From: Stromatinia cepivora
Taxonomy: Eukaryota > Ascomycota > Leotiomycetes > Helotiales > Sclerotiniaceae
NCBI GenBank assembly: GCA_014898415.1
Contig: RCTD01000033.1
Coordinates: 1 to 64,000 of the forward strand
DNA: 64,000 nucleotides
Direction: 5' to 3'
Shown: piece after piece, positions 25,569 through 37,446 of the stretch
Layout of the letters: the number at the start of each line of letters is the position of its first letter
Numbering within the stretch: position 1 is the first letter of the stretch
Translations under genes and position numbers: made by a program
Notes under the pieces: generated by a model
Seen by the model: only the letters and a program-made list of their open reading frames with translations
The model's database searches: none
Told to the model about the DNA's origin: nothing

Positions 25569-25855
25569 TAACTCTTATTAATCATTTTATAATATAAAGA
25601 TCTATATATATATATTTAGAATATATTTATTCTAAATAATAGGAATAATATAATCAATACGATCAATTAGACCGATTAGATCAAATTGATCAAATTGATC
25701 AATTCAATCAAATTGATTAAATAGATCTATTTTGACTTCAATCATTATATATTCGATCACCCTTTAAGCTATATAACTAAGTCTTCCACTATAATAATAG
25801 TAAATAATAATATTATTATATTATTCACTATTATTAACCGATTAACTTCATCCAA

Positions 25856-25876
25856 GAGGTTATGAGCCCGGCTAGT
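25856..25876 (+). other. Primer-binding site of the second Copia relic
   Basis: GGTTATGAGCCCGGCTAG, complementary to the anticodon arm region of initiator tRNA-Met. It is much less mutated than the equivalent site of the first element. Confidence 0.65.
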
Positions 25877-26332
25877 TAAATAACTAGCTTAAAAAGAGTA
25901 TTGGCTTGATTTAAAACTATAATATTATAGCTATTAAACCGTCGAATATAACTATATCAATATAATATCGATATTATATTGACAAATACGAAAATAAACC
26001 CTAAAGCCTGTGTCCCTAAAGCTAAACCTAATTGAGCGAATAAAATTAGGTCCCTAAACGATATATTTAAGCTATACGCTACCCATAGCAGATGATATAT
26101 CAATTTCTTCATATCAAAGTGCCCTAGTTTAATTAGACTTTATTTTATACAATTTAAAATAAAGATCTAATTTAAAAGATGACTGATTTATAATTTTTAA
26201 TCGAATTAATTTCGATATCAATTCAAATCATAATCAAAATTCATTCAAAATTTTAATACTAAATTCATCAAAATTAATATTAATTTTATATTAGATTAAA
26301 AGTCCATATAGCTTATATATAAAGACTTAAAA

Positions 26333-27468
26333 ATGACTTCCGGTATAAATTTTAAAGGAGAACTTTTAAAAGAGAGGTCCAATTATATTGAATAGATAAA
26401 TAAGACTAAATTATACCTTGAAATTAATAGTTTTATACCTTATATTGATGATTCCGAAACTCCTTCAAATAAATCATTATATATTAATGAAAAAGAAGAA
26501 TCTTATAGCCCTGAATTAATTATTAGATTTAATAAAAGAATTTCTGAATATCTTTGAAATGAAAAAAGAGCTTTAGAAACTATTAAATCTATAATTAGCT
26601 TCGAATTAATCGAAAGATTTAAAAACAAAAATTCGGCTAAAACCCTTTAAGAATCTATTAATAAAATATTTGGAGAATCATCTTTAGAATTAATAAGGAG
26701 ATATCTAAATAAATTAATAGAATCTAATTATAATAATTCTAATGGAATAAATGAATATACTAATTCTATCTAATTGTTATATAACTATTTAAAATCGATG
26801 AAATATGAAATTCCGAAGGCTTTTATTACATAATTACTTTTTAGAGACCTATCTAATTCATTCAATAGCTTTGCCTCTCGAAAATATAAAGAATTAGCTA
26901 AAGAATTAGTTAATAATAATAATAATATTGATTTAGATAATTTATTTTCTGAATTAATATTTGAAGAGATTAGAATGGAATCTAATATAGATCTCAATAC
27001 AAATAAGATTAATTTTAAAAATTATAAAACTCTTTATTGTAATCATTACTAAAAGAAGAATCATTTAGAATCTAAATGTTTTATTAAATATTCTGAATTA
27101 AAGAATAATAAGGGTAATAATAATAAGCAATCCAATTCTGATTCGAATAATAATTCGAATAAAAAGAACCTTCTTTCAAACAAGCAATTAATGACTGTAA
27201 ATCATAATATTGGACTAGCTAATTCAATCAATATTTCGAAATACAAATTCATATTAGATTCGGGAATTACAGAACATTATTATTCTAATAAGGAATGATT
27301 TATTAATTATAAACTATTGAAAAATCATTATATTATTATAACCAGTAATGAAAATACTTTAATCTAAGGAATAGATGATATTCCAATTATTATTAATAAT
27401 AATTCGGAAGTTATTATTTAAAGGGTATATTATATACCAAAATTAGCTACAATCTTAATTAGCTCAAA
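26333..27468 (+). pseudogene. Copia gag and protease remnant
   Basis: Starts MTSGINFKGEL and can be read in one frame across about eight stops, most of them TAA/TAG/TGA at places where Gln or Trp would be expected, as RIP produces. A CCHC zinc knuckle is recognisable near 27,035-27,080 with its second Cys changed to Tyr (CNHY..KKNHLESKC). The aspartic protease active site reads ILDSGITEHYYSNK near 27,250-27,290. The frame ends where the antisense solo LTR begins. Confidence 0.85.
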
Positions 27469-27634
27469 TATTAACTTTTAGTGCAGGAAATAATAGTATT
27501 ATTGATTATATAGGTTGAACTAAGGATCTATAATTCTAATAGAAGTAGAATTGAAATTATCCCCAAATATGATCTGTGCACCATTGTAATCACATAACCT
27601 CAATTCTAATCCTATGATGGCCTCATTTCCAATA
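27469..27634 (-). repeat. Antisense solo LTR inside the second Copia relic
   Basis: 166 bp, the reverse complement of the LTR family at 20093 and 25403. It is bounded by identical TCAAA duplications (27464-27468 and 27635-27639), so it entered by transposition and then lost its interior by LTR-LTR recombination. It is less mutated than either LTR of the full element. Removing it with one TCAAA copy brings the interrupted frame back into register, which proves the order of events. Confidence 0.93.
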
Positions 27635-27639
27635 TCAAA

Positions 27640-28564
27640 TAAAATAACTACTAAAGGCTGGACTAGTTATATTATACTACCAGGAAATAAAATCAATCTA
27701 ATCCATAAAAGGTATAATATTAAAACTACAGCTCCCTGGATCAATAATGCTTATTATTTAGATTTTAAAATAAATTCTAAATATATCAAAAGCATTAATA
27801 TTGAAAATAACTCTGAATCTGAAAAATCAGAGTTACTAGCCAATAAAATCGATTTAAATCTAATACACAAAAGATTAGATTATATTAATAAGGATTATTT
27901 AATTAAATCCTTGAATATTAAATCAGAAAATAATATATCTGATTTAAATACGTGCGAATCATGCAAATTCGGCAAAACTCCATCGGATAATGAAATCGAG
28001 GAAGGAACCCCTGAAAAACCTGAAATTCGAATCTCTAAACGGATTAAAGGGTTAAATCCTGAAAATAAAGAATTTTCATATGATCATAAAGGTATATCAT
28101 ATTATGACCTAGCTCTTTCTGGGTATTTTAATTCGATTAATAAAGAGGTTAATTATAAATACAATAATAACCCTTATATTAAAGGTTATTGTGATTCAGA
28201 TTATGAGGGTGAAATTAATACGTATAAATCAACTAGTGGATACGTATTTATATTAGCCGAAGGATCTATTAGCTGGAAATCTAAGCTACAATCGATTGTA
28301 GCCCAATCAACTTCAGAAGCTGAATTTATAACTATTAATATAATAGCTAAAGAGGCTATATATATTAAAAAGCTATTAACAGAACTAAATCTATATAAAC
28401 AAGATAAATTTCTATTATATACAGATAATCAAGCTGCATTAGCTCTTGCTAAAAATCCTATTTTTCACGAAAGAAGCAAGCATATCACAATACGGTTTTA
28501 TTATATTAGAGATATTATAAATTCAGACGATCCAGATCTGATTTATATATCAATTAATGATTAA
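27640..28564 (+). pseudogene. Copia pol fragment: GAG-pre-integrase joined to RNase H
   Basis: About 308 codons without a stop. The first Met of the open frame (27614) lies inside the solo LTR and is an artefact. The order is: a KRLDYINKDYLIKSL..CESCKFGKTPS segment typical of the pre-integrase zinc region, then an abrupt junction near 27,990 to a RISKRIKGLNPENK segment normally found before reverse transcriptase, then RNase H. RNase H motifs are YIKGYCDSDYEGE, STSGYVFILAEGSISWKSKL, STSEAEFITI and LYTDNQAALALAKNP. The integrase core and reverse transcriptase are deleted. Staying open in such RIP-rich surroundings is notable. Confidence 0.85.
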
Positions 28565-28909
28565 AAAGCCGATGGCCTTACTAAGCCATTAGCTCGAATT
28601 AAATTAATCGAATTTTTAAAATAGATTAATTTATATTGATATTATTAAAATATTTAATATACTTATTAAGGGGGTGTATAAGAATTTCTAATAAGTTTAT
28701 TAAATCACTTAATAATATTAACCGAACCGATGGTTATATGATCATGTGATATATTAATAATATAATTTAATATTATTAAATTTTATTATTATATGAAATT
28801 TTGATTATATATCATATAGAATGATTTATAATGGAATAGAATGTGATGGAAGCATATAGAACTTTCTTATTTCTAAGGTTAAATATTATTGATTACTATT
28901 TTATTTCTA

Positions 28910-29211
28910 TCACGGGATAGTATGATTACAGAGCACTTTCAGGGATCGGGGAATAGGTGGTATATGTGATTGGTAGAGTAAAGGAATTGAATGATTTGTT
29001 TTTGATTATATGAATCAAGAGCTGTATATAGAACAAATGAATGATTATCTAACCGATATGTACCTTAATTAGACTAGATCTTTGTTTATTAGTATATCAG
29101 GATCACCTTATCAATCGGTAGATTGGTAAGGGCTAGAAGATCCTTCATTCCGATTGGAAAGCATACGCTTTGATCCTTCGTAGGATACAGGGGATCACAG
29201 GGCTTTCCGTG
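28910..29211 (+). repeat. Left arm of the long inverted repeat
   Basis: Keeps ordinary base composition, for example GATCCTTCGTAGGATACAGG near 29,171-29,190. It pairs with the right arm at 30421-30722. Confidence 0.85.
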
Positions 29212-30420
29212 ACAAATAATCTATCAAAGAATAAAGGAAAATCAATAAAAGAATATATAAATAAATATTATAATTCCAATATCAACGATTATTCAGTTTA
29301 AAAAAATCAACAAAATATTCGCTATAGAAATTATATCTCTTAATAATCAACGATTTCATATATCAAATATATAAATAATCATTCTTTTCTTTACAATTTC
29401 TTTTATCTTTTGTTTTGATTGAAAAACTAACAATTTTCAATAATACTTTCTTTTTCTCTTTCATATTTGATTCATTATACAAAAACTCTAATATTAAAGA
29501 ATTAAACAGATCGTTATCATTATTAAATGAAGAAACTCTTTTTTTTCTTTTTTTTATTAAACAATTCTTACCTCGATAATTACAAATACAGGATTAATAA
29601 AATCTTTCAATTATATAATAAAATTCAAAAACAAAAACCTACCTTCAAATTATTACTTGGATTTATAATAAACAATTAATTATAATAAACAACAATTCTC
29701 TTTACAAAAGAAAACGATTTCTGAAATAATTAATAATATATTATTCTAAAAACAGATCTAATCAAATTATACTCTTAAAGATCGATATCTTGATTCGATA
29801 TCTATACCGGATTTATTAATCCTTTCTACTTGATTTATTAATTCTTCAAAAAAATACTAAAATCTTTTTTTGCATTCGATTCTCTCAAAACTTTCTTTTC
29901 AATCATCATTTATCTAATACAATTGAGATTTATTTATTTAACCTTTTTAACCTCCGAAATCTTAAATATAATAATGATCAATAAAAACTTGATTAAAACA
30001 AAAACGAAAATATAAAAAAGAGATCTATATATCTTTAAAAATTCATTTATTTTACTTTATCATTATAATCAATATACTATAATCTAACAATTATATATAT
30101 TCTCAATTACTATGTTGTAGAATTGATCATTCTTCTATACTCTTTCGATGAAAAACTTTCTTTTCATTATTCAAAATCTTGATTTCAAAGAATATCACAA
30201 ATAGCAACCCAAAATCAAAAAATATTTATAGTTTTTATACAATCAAATTTTCTTTTATTTTAAAATTATCAAGATTATTTCAGATTTATATATTATACCA
30301 TTGCTTTATTAATATTTACTTATAATTATTTTATATATTTCTTTACGAATTATATAAATTATTATTTTCTATATCTTTTTATTTATTTCAAATCGTTTTT
30401 TGATTTGAAGGATATATTAT

Positions 30421-30722
30421 AAAAAGTCTTGTGATCTTTTATATCCTATAAAAGATCAAAAATATATTTTCCAATCAAAATAAAGAATTTTCTAATCTTT
30501 ATTAATCTTTTTGATTAATAAAATAATCTTGATATACTAATAAATACAGATCTAATCTAATCAAAATATATATCGATTAAATAATTATTCATTTGTTCTA
30601 TATATACAATCTTTAATCCATATAATCAAAAGCAAATCATTCAATTCGATTTATTTTATCAATCACATGTACTATCTATTCCCCGATCCCTGAAAGTGCT
30701 CTGTAATCATACTATCCCGTGA
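30421..30722 (-). repeat. Right arm of the long inverted repeat, strongly AT-shifted
   Basis: Read on the minus strand it aligns with the left arm. Outside the terminal 47 bp it shows many more A and T, mostly by transitions, than the left arm. Confidence 0.85.
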
Positions 30723-31498
30723 TAATTTATTTGTTTATTATCTATTCATTCATTTTCTACTTATTTATCTACTCTCTATTTATATCCTTTTTACTAACCT
30801 CTTCTTCATTATTTATCTATTCACCCTCTACTTATTCACTGTCTACCAATTCACCCTTCACTTATTCACCCCCCCTCCCTCTACCCCTTTACTTACCCCC
30901 CTCAACTAATTCACCCTCCACATACACCCTCTCCCCTCTCCCCTAACCCCGTCCACTCACCCTCTACTTACCCCTCAACTCACCTCTTTTCACTCCTCTA
31001 CAAACTTTCTCTTTATCTCTTTATTTATTTCTCTATTTAATAAATCAATCAACTATTCACTTAAATTATTCAAATAATCTAATACATTCTTCTTCATTCA
31101 TTATATTTACTATATAAACTATATTCATCTTATATATAGAATATATAATACAATATCTAATACTCAAATAATTTATTACGAATCCACATAATTCACTACC
31201 AACCAACAAAAAGTCACAAAAAATCACAAAATGCATTGGTCAGAAAGAAGGGTATTCAATTAACTACCAATTATCAACTACCTCAATTTCATTTCATACC
31301 TATTCCTCCTTTCCGTTCCGCGAAAACCAACGTCATTGCCAACCTCTCTCCATCCATCCATACATCCCTCCGTCAAACTTCATATAGATCTACCCCTAAA
31401 CTTCCCGCTTCGAATCAAATATTCAGATTGAACGCATGAAACTACCCCTCCCTAATTTAACCTCCTATCACCTCCCTACACACATCCTGAAAAACAAC
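30723..31498. other. Intergenic region, pyrimidine-rich, no gene seen
   Basis: From the right TA copy to the hse1 stop codon. Between 30,820 and 31,020 the plus strand is a degenerate CTACTTATTCACCC-type low-complexity sequence. I see no coding region. Confidence 0.6.
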
Positions 31499-33753
31499 CT
31501 AATATGCAGTACTCTGCCTATAAAAATCCGCCGGATTTGATGCACCCGCAGGAGGTGCACTTGGAGCATTATTTAATCCCTGACCACTCATACCCTGATT
31601 ACTATTACTACTATCAGGTCTCTGATACGCCTTATATTGTCCTTGGCTAGGTAATGTCGTTCTTGCATCGCCTAAAACTGGATACGGTGAACTTTGCACT
31701 GGACTAGGAATTTCATTTGGAGGGGCCGGAGGTTCGTACGCAGGTTGAGGAGGTTGAGATGGTTGTTGAGGTGGTTTGTATGCGTTGTATTGTTGTGGGG
31801 GTTGGGCTGTTGCGGGAGTGGCTTTGTAAGGGTCAGTTTCAGCGTATGCAGAGTATTGGTGAGGATTTTGTTGTTGAACTGGAGAATCATAGACAGAGGT
31901 TGCTAGTTCTTGTGGATTGGAATATGTGCTTTGTGGGCGGTGACCTGTTTGTGGTTGTTGGGTTGGGTATTGAGTTGGGGGAGGACTATTGGTTTGAAGT
32001 GGCGGAGGTTGTGAGCCTGATGGGATCCGAGGAGTAGGATCTCTCTGAGGATATGGCTGTTGACTCTCTGATTGTTGAGGCTGTTGACCTGGATATGGTT
32101 GACGACCATCGGCTTGTAGGGGTTGCTGACCTGGAGCAACAACATAAAAAGGCGCCGGTCCATTACGTGGAGGTGCATAACCACTAGGTGGAGTTGGTTG
32201 TTGTTGGTATGGTGGCTCTGTATAGACTTAGTATGTCATCGTTTAGTAATACTTGATTTCACTTACCTTGTTGTTGAGATGGTGTATAATATCTCTGGGG
32301 TTCTTGTTGTGGTCTTGCTGCCTGAGGAGGATATCCATAACCTTGTGGACCTTGTGGACCTTGTGGTGCTTGCCCAGGTCGACCATAGTGATAAGACTGT
32401 GCTTGGGTCATAGAGGCATCTAGTAAGTTCTCATAGTCACGACATGATTTAATGAATCTTTCATTTAATTGTGTAAAATCATCTGATATATGTTAGTGAG
32501 CTGATCAAGGAGGTTGATTGAACAAATATAAAATGCTACCTTTTTTCTGGGAGTATTTTCCGATTAGCTCAATAAGTTTTGGCCTAATTGCCAGAGTAGA
32601 ATGATAGAGTTTCTAGGTATGTGAGCATGCGGTTCAAAATACGGATATTACAACTTACTGTGATCTCCTCATTATCACGAGCATCTAATTGAGATGTTGA
32701 AGTACTCAATAATGTGAGTAACTTCTCCACATTCTTAATCTCTGCAAAAACCTCGGCCTCCATTTGCGCTTCCCGTTGTAGTTCTTCCGTTGTGGGATCC
32801 ACCAACTTTTCGACATAATTCAGAGGGAAAATACCAGTCTTCCCTCTCAGGGAGCCCCTCCACCAATCTTTATATACCGATCCTATGACTGTAATGATAT
32901 CGCCCTTTCGAAACTGTAATTCATCTGCATCTGTGGGTTGGAAATTGTGAAGTGCTCTAACTCTAGAGACAGTAGCGGCTGTGGTCCCAGATGGTACTTG
33001 TTGTGGCTGTGCATCTTGTTGCGATTGAGCCGGGTCTGCGGATGAACTGGATGGTTGCGAAGGTTTTGGTTGACTGCTTTTATCCTGAATAGATAATTTC
33101 AATGCCATTTGTAATTCTTCTTCTTCCTTCTGACGATCCAAATCTGTAAGTCGACTCTTTGATGGCGCGGATGGTGGGTGCAAGTTAGGATTTTGGCTCT
33201 TCAGTCGATGGTATTGATCATTCATAATTCCTAAATCAGGGTCTTTGAACATTCCTGCCCACTCTGCCATTCGCTCAAGGATCTTCGCTTTCACTTGTTG
33301 ATGTGTGTTTCTATCGTTTGCCAGTCTTAATAATGCATCTGTGAACGCCCTTGAAGCCAACTCTCTGTGCATTTTCGCTCCGCAATTTTGACTTAAAGCG
33401 TTGGCAAGCTATACATATAATGTTAGATTTGGTAAAAGCGACTGCGACCTATGTCAGAACCAACCTCTAAAGTATATAATTGTACGTTGGCGTTTCGATG
33501 CGCCAACCTCTTTATCATGCTTGCCACGGCATCTTTGGCACCGCTATCTTCTCCGGATACTTTGTCGCAAACATCCATAATATATTCCCAATTTTCCGAA
33601 GTGAGGTTCTCGTCGGTCGCCTTGGCTACAGAGTCCATAAGTTAGCATCATATTCGACCGAGGCTTCATCAAGGCGGCTGGGGATTTGAATAAGCTCATA
33701 AGCTGCTACGTACCGACGACCTCGTCGAAGGCATTTTGCTGGGCGCGAAACAT
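31499..33753 (-). CDS. hse1: Hse1 (STAM-type) subunit of ESCRT-0
   Basis: Six exons: 33753-33714, 33625-33465, 33408-32659, 32612-32540, 32482-32267 and 32217-31499; 652 residues. The five introns are 46-88 bp with consistent phases. Domains in order: VHS (MFRAQQNAFDEVVAKATDE onward, to about 140), a ubiquitin-interacting motif (EEEELQMALKLSIQ, about 161-176), an SH3 domain (RVRALHNFQPTDADELQFRK..GIFPLNYVEKL, about 217-268), a GAT-like helical segment (about 275-390), and a long Gln/Pro-rich tail ending in FYRQSTAY. With Vps27 it forms ESCRT-0 on endosomes, gathering ubiquitinated membrane proteins for the multivesicular body pathway; the SH3 domain recruits deubiquitinases and Rsp5 adaptors in yeast. 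Length and layout match fungal Hse1. Confidence 0.95.
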
Positions 33754-34599
33754 TGTATACAAATTCCAATATTATTTGACTCTTTAAAGAGATAAGCGTC
33801 GTGGAAATTTGTGGTTTTCAAGGTGTAGTAACTTGAGAGAGATTTTGAGTTGTAGATGGTTTGCCTACACAGTACAAAGCGATTGATGGCTCAAGCTTCC
33901 CGGACCCCACTAAGGACGCCAAGGTAAATGATCCATAATCGGGTACGGAGTACGATGGGGTACGGTAAGCATCATGGGCAGTTTGACAACGTCACTGGAA
34001 ATGCGTGTTTCCAACGCCACACCAATTGAAATAAGTAGGCACCAAAACGGAAGAATTACCATGAAGAATCCGATATTATAAACATGAAGAATGTTTGTAT
34101 AACTTCATTTTTGTATGACCGAGGAAACATTGATGTGATTAGATTGAAAGTCAAGGCAACAATGTAAAAGTCATGCATGCATGCGGATTGAACACAATGA
34201 TTGATGACAGTCAACAATTCTCTCATCATGATATAATTGCTCAAAGTATATACATTCATAGAGTATTCAAAGTCTTGGATCAGCATCCAAATTTGGATAT
34301 TTACCCGCGCCTAATCTACTTGCCTTCACGAGAGCAAGAGCTAATTTCTTGTTGTACATATAAACAACTGCATGCCACTCTCTGTAAGTGTAGCAGATTG
34401 TGACATAAAAAGAAAGGTTTGAGGAATCCCCTATCATCAAGGGAAACCTCAACAGAAACCAGACGCTATGCTTCCAATCAATTAATTTCCTTCCCAATAC
34501 CACAAGCATCCATCCGGATATGAAGCAGCGCCTATACTCCATCGTTGTATGCATAAAGGAGACCCCGAGATAATCTTTGCTACAACAGCCATATTTATG
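33754..34599. other. Intergenic region, no gene seen
   Basis: Upstream region of hse1 and downstream flank of the Zds1-type gene (stop TAG at 34600-34602). A CATGCATGCATGC run lies near 34,174-34,186. Frames here overlap on both strands and show no motif. Confidence 0.6.
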
Positions 34600-37446
34600 C
34601 TACCACATCTCACCCTCCTCGGTCGGTTGATCATGTGATTGTGTTCGCCCATAATCGTAGTATTTTTGATCGTTATTATAACCATTTTCACTATTGTTCT
34701 GACCGGTGCGGGATTGTGGACGATTATGATCCTGCCCAGACTCGCTTCCTTGATGATCGTAATCATATATTTGAGAATCATCGACATAATTAACACCCTC
34801 AGCAGGGTGGTTTGGGTTTTGAGACTGTTCAGCATATTGGGTAATGCCCTATAAAATGTTAGCCCCCGGTTATTTTTTAATCCTGAGAAGAAATCAAGGA
34901 ACTCATACCTGGTGGTAATCATATCGATATTGATCCCCACCATCTTGCTGCTGCTGCTGCTGTCTCAACTGTTCTTGTTGCTCTCGATGTTGCTGTTCTT
35001 GCTCCTTTTGCTTTCTCTCTGCTTCTGCCTTCTTCTGTTGCGCAGACTGAGGTATTTGCATATGTGGATGCATCTGCTGAACCTTGGCCAAGTATGAATA
35101 CATGAAGTTACTAAGTAGAACCTGACTGTATAATGCCCGTTTAGGATTCGCTAGTTTGATGTGAGCCATGCGATAGATTGCCCTTTCTTCCATTATTGAA
35201 AATCTTGTCCAGTTATAGTCAATATCTGGTTTCAACACGCGTTGCGGAGGTTCCGGTGAAAGAGTGCGAAGTGAGCTATCCTTTTTACCACCTGAATCAC
35301 GATCGGCCTTCTTCTTTCCGCCACCAAAAAGTGACGAAAAGATGCCGTCCTTCTCCTTTTTAGGCTCCCCACCAGCTTTACGGCTACCTTCTTTCTTTCG
35401 TTCATTTTCGAGTTTGTTATCAACATTATCTCTCTCGACTAAGAAACTTTCGCGGCCCCTCGTAGTTGTCTCCATAGTGGATTGCAAAACATCCAAACGA
35501 GCATTATCGTGTGTTTTCTCTGATGAAACCTTCGACCTACTCTTGTCATCTTTTTTCTTATCCTTCTTATCCTTTTCATCACTCCCTTTGAACCAGCCCC
35601 AGCTAGTCTTTCGAGGCCCAGAACTTTCTTCCTCTCTTTCCTTTTTGGTTTTCTTGTCGGATTTCTTATCGTCCACGGTTGGAATGTGAGTGAGTGCATC
35701 GGTTCTCAGTGTATTCACTGGGGTTGAAGAAGGTTGCTGCTGTTGATGCATGTCATTTGCCGTTGATGTTTTTGGGAGGGCTGCGCCACCGGAGGAAGCT
35801 TGACGCTCCAATACCGGACGCTTGCTGGATTTTGCCGGAGGTTCTGGAGTGGGCTTTGGAGTTGTTTGAGGAATTGGTTGAGGATTGGGTTGTTTTTGTG
35901 AAGCTTGACTGGTCTGTGAAGATGTTCGTTCAGGATACTGGAAGGATTGTTTGCCTATTTGTGGTTCTGGATTTTCTTCTGGTAGAGGTGGGGTCTCTAC
36001 TATACGTGGGACTGGAGAATCCGTCCGAGGATGGCTAGTGCTTCTTGATCGAGAGTCATCATGACTGGGCTGGGACGGCTGTCGGCTTGGGTCCGGCGGT
36101 AATTCTGCAGCTGATACAGAAGCTGGAGAATCAGATTGTGTAGACAACTGTTTGGTAATATTATCCGGGATCGAGGGAACTGGTGGGGCTTGTTCTATGC
36201 TCTGCATACGTCGTGCACTCCTGTTGGGTCTAGAAAAATTATCCGTGTTACCCAACGGTTCCGATTGGGTATGTGTAAGAGGGTAGCTTGCAGACGGACG
36301 CCCATCAATCGGCGAAGCCGTGGGTGAATCTTCTCCATCAGCATCAACTCTAGTAGAGCCAGCCCTCTTTGAAAATGGTACCCGCTCTCCTTTTCTCAAG
36401 CTTCCCCTCCTATATGTGGTGCGCGTAGACCTTCTAAGGCCGATCCCCGGTGCTTGTGGTAAAATAGGTAAATCTTCGCCTTGGGCATCTTCGCCTCTGC
36501 TTCCAGTATCGATACTCAATTTCTGCATTGCTGCTGAAGGATCCCTGACCAGCTCATCCAATTCTTGAAGATCCGAGATCCTTAAATCAGGTGTATGATG
36601 TGATGATAGAGACTTTTTCCTCTCCAGGTGTTCCGCTCCATCTTTGTACCCTACGGCTCCTCGACCACCCGAATTATCAATCTGCCTCGACAGCATAGAT
36701 TTCTTCCTCCTCAATCCAACCCCGGATCCGCTTTGTTCAGTGCCGTTAGGTGCTAATGAAGTCTGATCTCCAGATCGTCGTTTTATTGATTGAACGCGGT
36801 TCTCCAGAAACGTTTTGAATTCCATGGGTGCAAGCTCAGGGTGAACTCTGGCAGGCACCCAGAAAAGTCGCGATGGATCGTCCTCGTCGTCATTCCCTGT
36901 TGGAGCTGCTGTAGGCATTAAAGATACACCTTGGAATGATGGCAGATCCGGATCACTGGTATTGCCCACATCCATAGACATTCGTCGTAACGCTTGTAAA
37001 TTACTGAGTTCTTGTGCGACAGCAGCTGGGCCGGATTCATAGTCGATATCGTTCAGCGGAAACTCCGCACTTGCTGCACCTCCTGCATTAGGGTCACGTA
37101 AGGACAAAGATGGTGATATAGGACTTCCATCCCCAAATGTGGGACTCCTGGGACTCTGCATAATTGCTGGTGATGTATGCGCTTTGTGATTTCCATTTGT
37201 TAAGGGTGTCGGTCCCGGTCTAATGCTATTATTCGTATCGTAAAATGAATTTGTTGTTTCTTCAAAAGACTCATTGGAAGAGGGAGGGATAAAGCTAAGA
37301 GGTCTCGAATCGCGTATTGAGTAATCATCATCCCCATACATGTCTCCAATAGCCTCAGTTATGTGATGATTCGGATCAGAGATTGAGATCCGGGCATCAT
37401 TTCTAGGTACAAAACTCCCACCAAGTTCTCTAGGTCTCGAAGAGGT
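34600..37446 (-). CDS. zds1: Zds1-type regulator (Zds_C domain)
   Basis: Main exon 37446-34909 and last exon 34848-34600, joined across a 60-bp intron (GTATGA to ATAG, phase 0). From the Met at 37341 the product is 893 residues. The frame runs open another 35 codons upstream to an AG at 37447-37448, so a short first exon is likely; ATG-AAG followed by GTATGC at 37720-37715 would fit in phase. An N-terminal block (SRLFWVPARVHPELAPMEFK) and a C-terminal Zds_C domain (YNWTRFSIMEERAIYRMAHI, then VLLSNFMYSYLAKVQ) are diagnostic. Between them lies a long disordered Ser/Pro/Lys-rich region, and after them a Gln-rich tail. In yeast Zds1/Zds2 bind the PP2A regulatory subunit Cdc55 and act in mitotic exit and polarity. 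The true start is uncertain. Confidence 0.9.

Larger units (their letters stand above)
25574..28909 (+). mobile_element. Second Copia-type relic with internal pol deletion
   Basis: Left part: a well-kept initiator-tRNA-type primer-binding site at 25858-25875, so the preceding 250-280 bp should be the remains of a 5' LTR. A gag-protease frame runs from ATG at 26333 to about 27468, with several stops. An antisense solo LTR interrupts it at 27469-27634. The frame then resumes with the GAG-pre-integrase motif, jumps straight to a C-terminal pol segment and RNase H, and ends at 28564. A polypurine tract (TTAAGGGGG) at 28669-28677 precedes a TGTATAAGAATTTC start of a 3' LTR, which is cut at 28909 by the inverted-repeat element. 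Integrase core and reverse transcriptase are absent, so it would be non-autonomous even without stops. The 5' LTR edge is not resolved. Confidence 0.75.
28910..30722. mobile_element. 1.8-kb element with long terminal inverted repeats and TA duplication
   Basis: The ends TCACGGGATAG... and ...CTATCCCGTGA are perfect inverted repeats over the outermost 47 bp. Similarity continues, with many transitions, to about 300 bp (28910-29211 against 30421-30722). Both ends are flanked by TA (28908-28909 and 30723-30724), the target preference of Tc1/mariner elements. Total length is 1,813 bp. Size, target and 47-bp perfect ends resemble Fot1-like elements such as Botrytis Flipper, but the 300-bp arms do not. 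The interior is AT-rich and no transposase frame is readable. It interrupts the 3' LTR region of the Copia relic, so it is the younger of the two. Confidence 0.8.
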
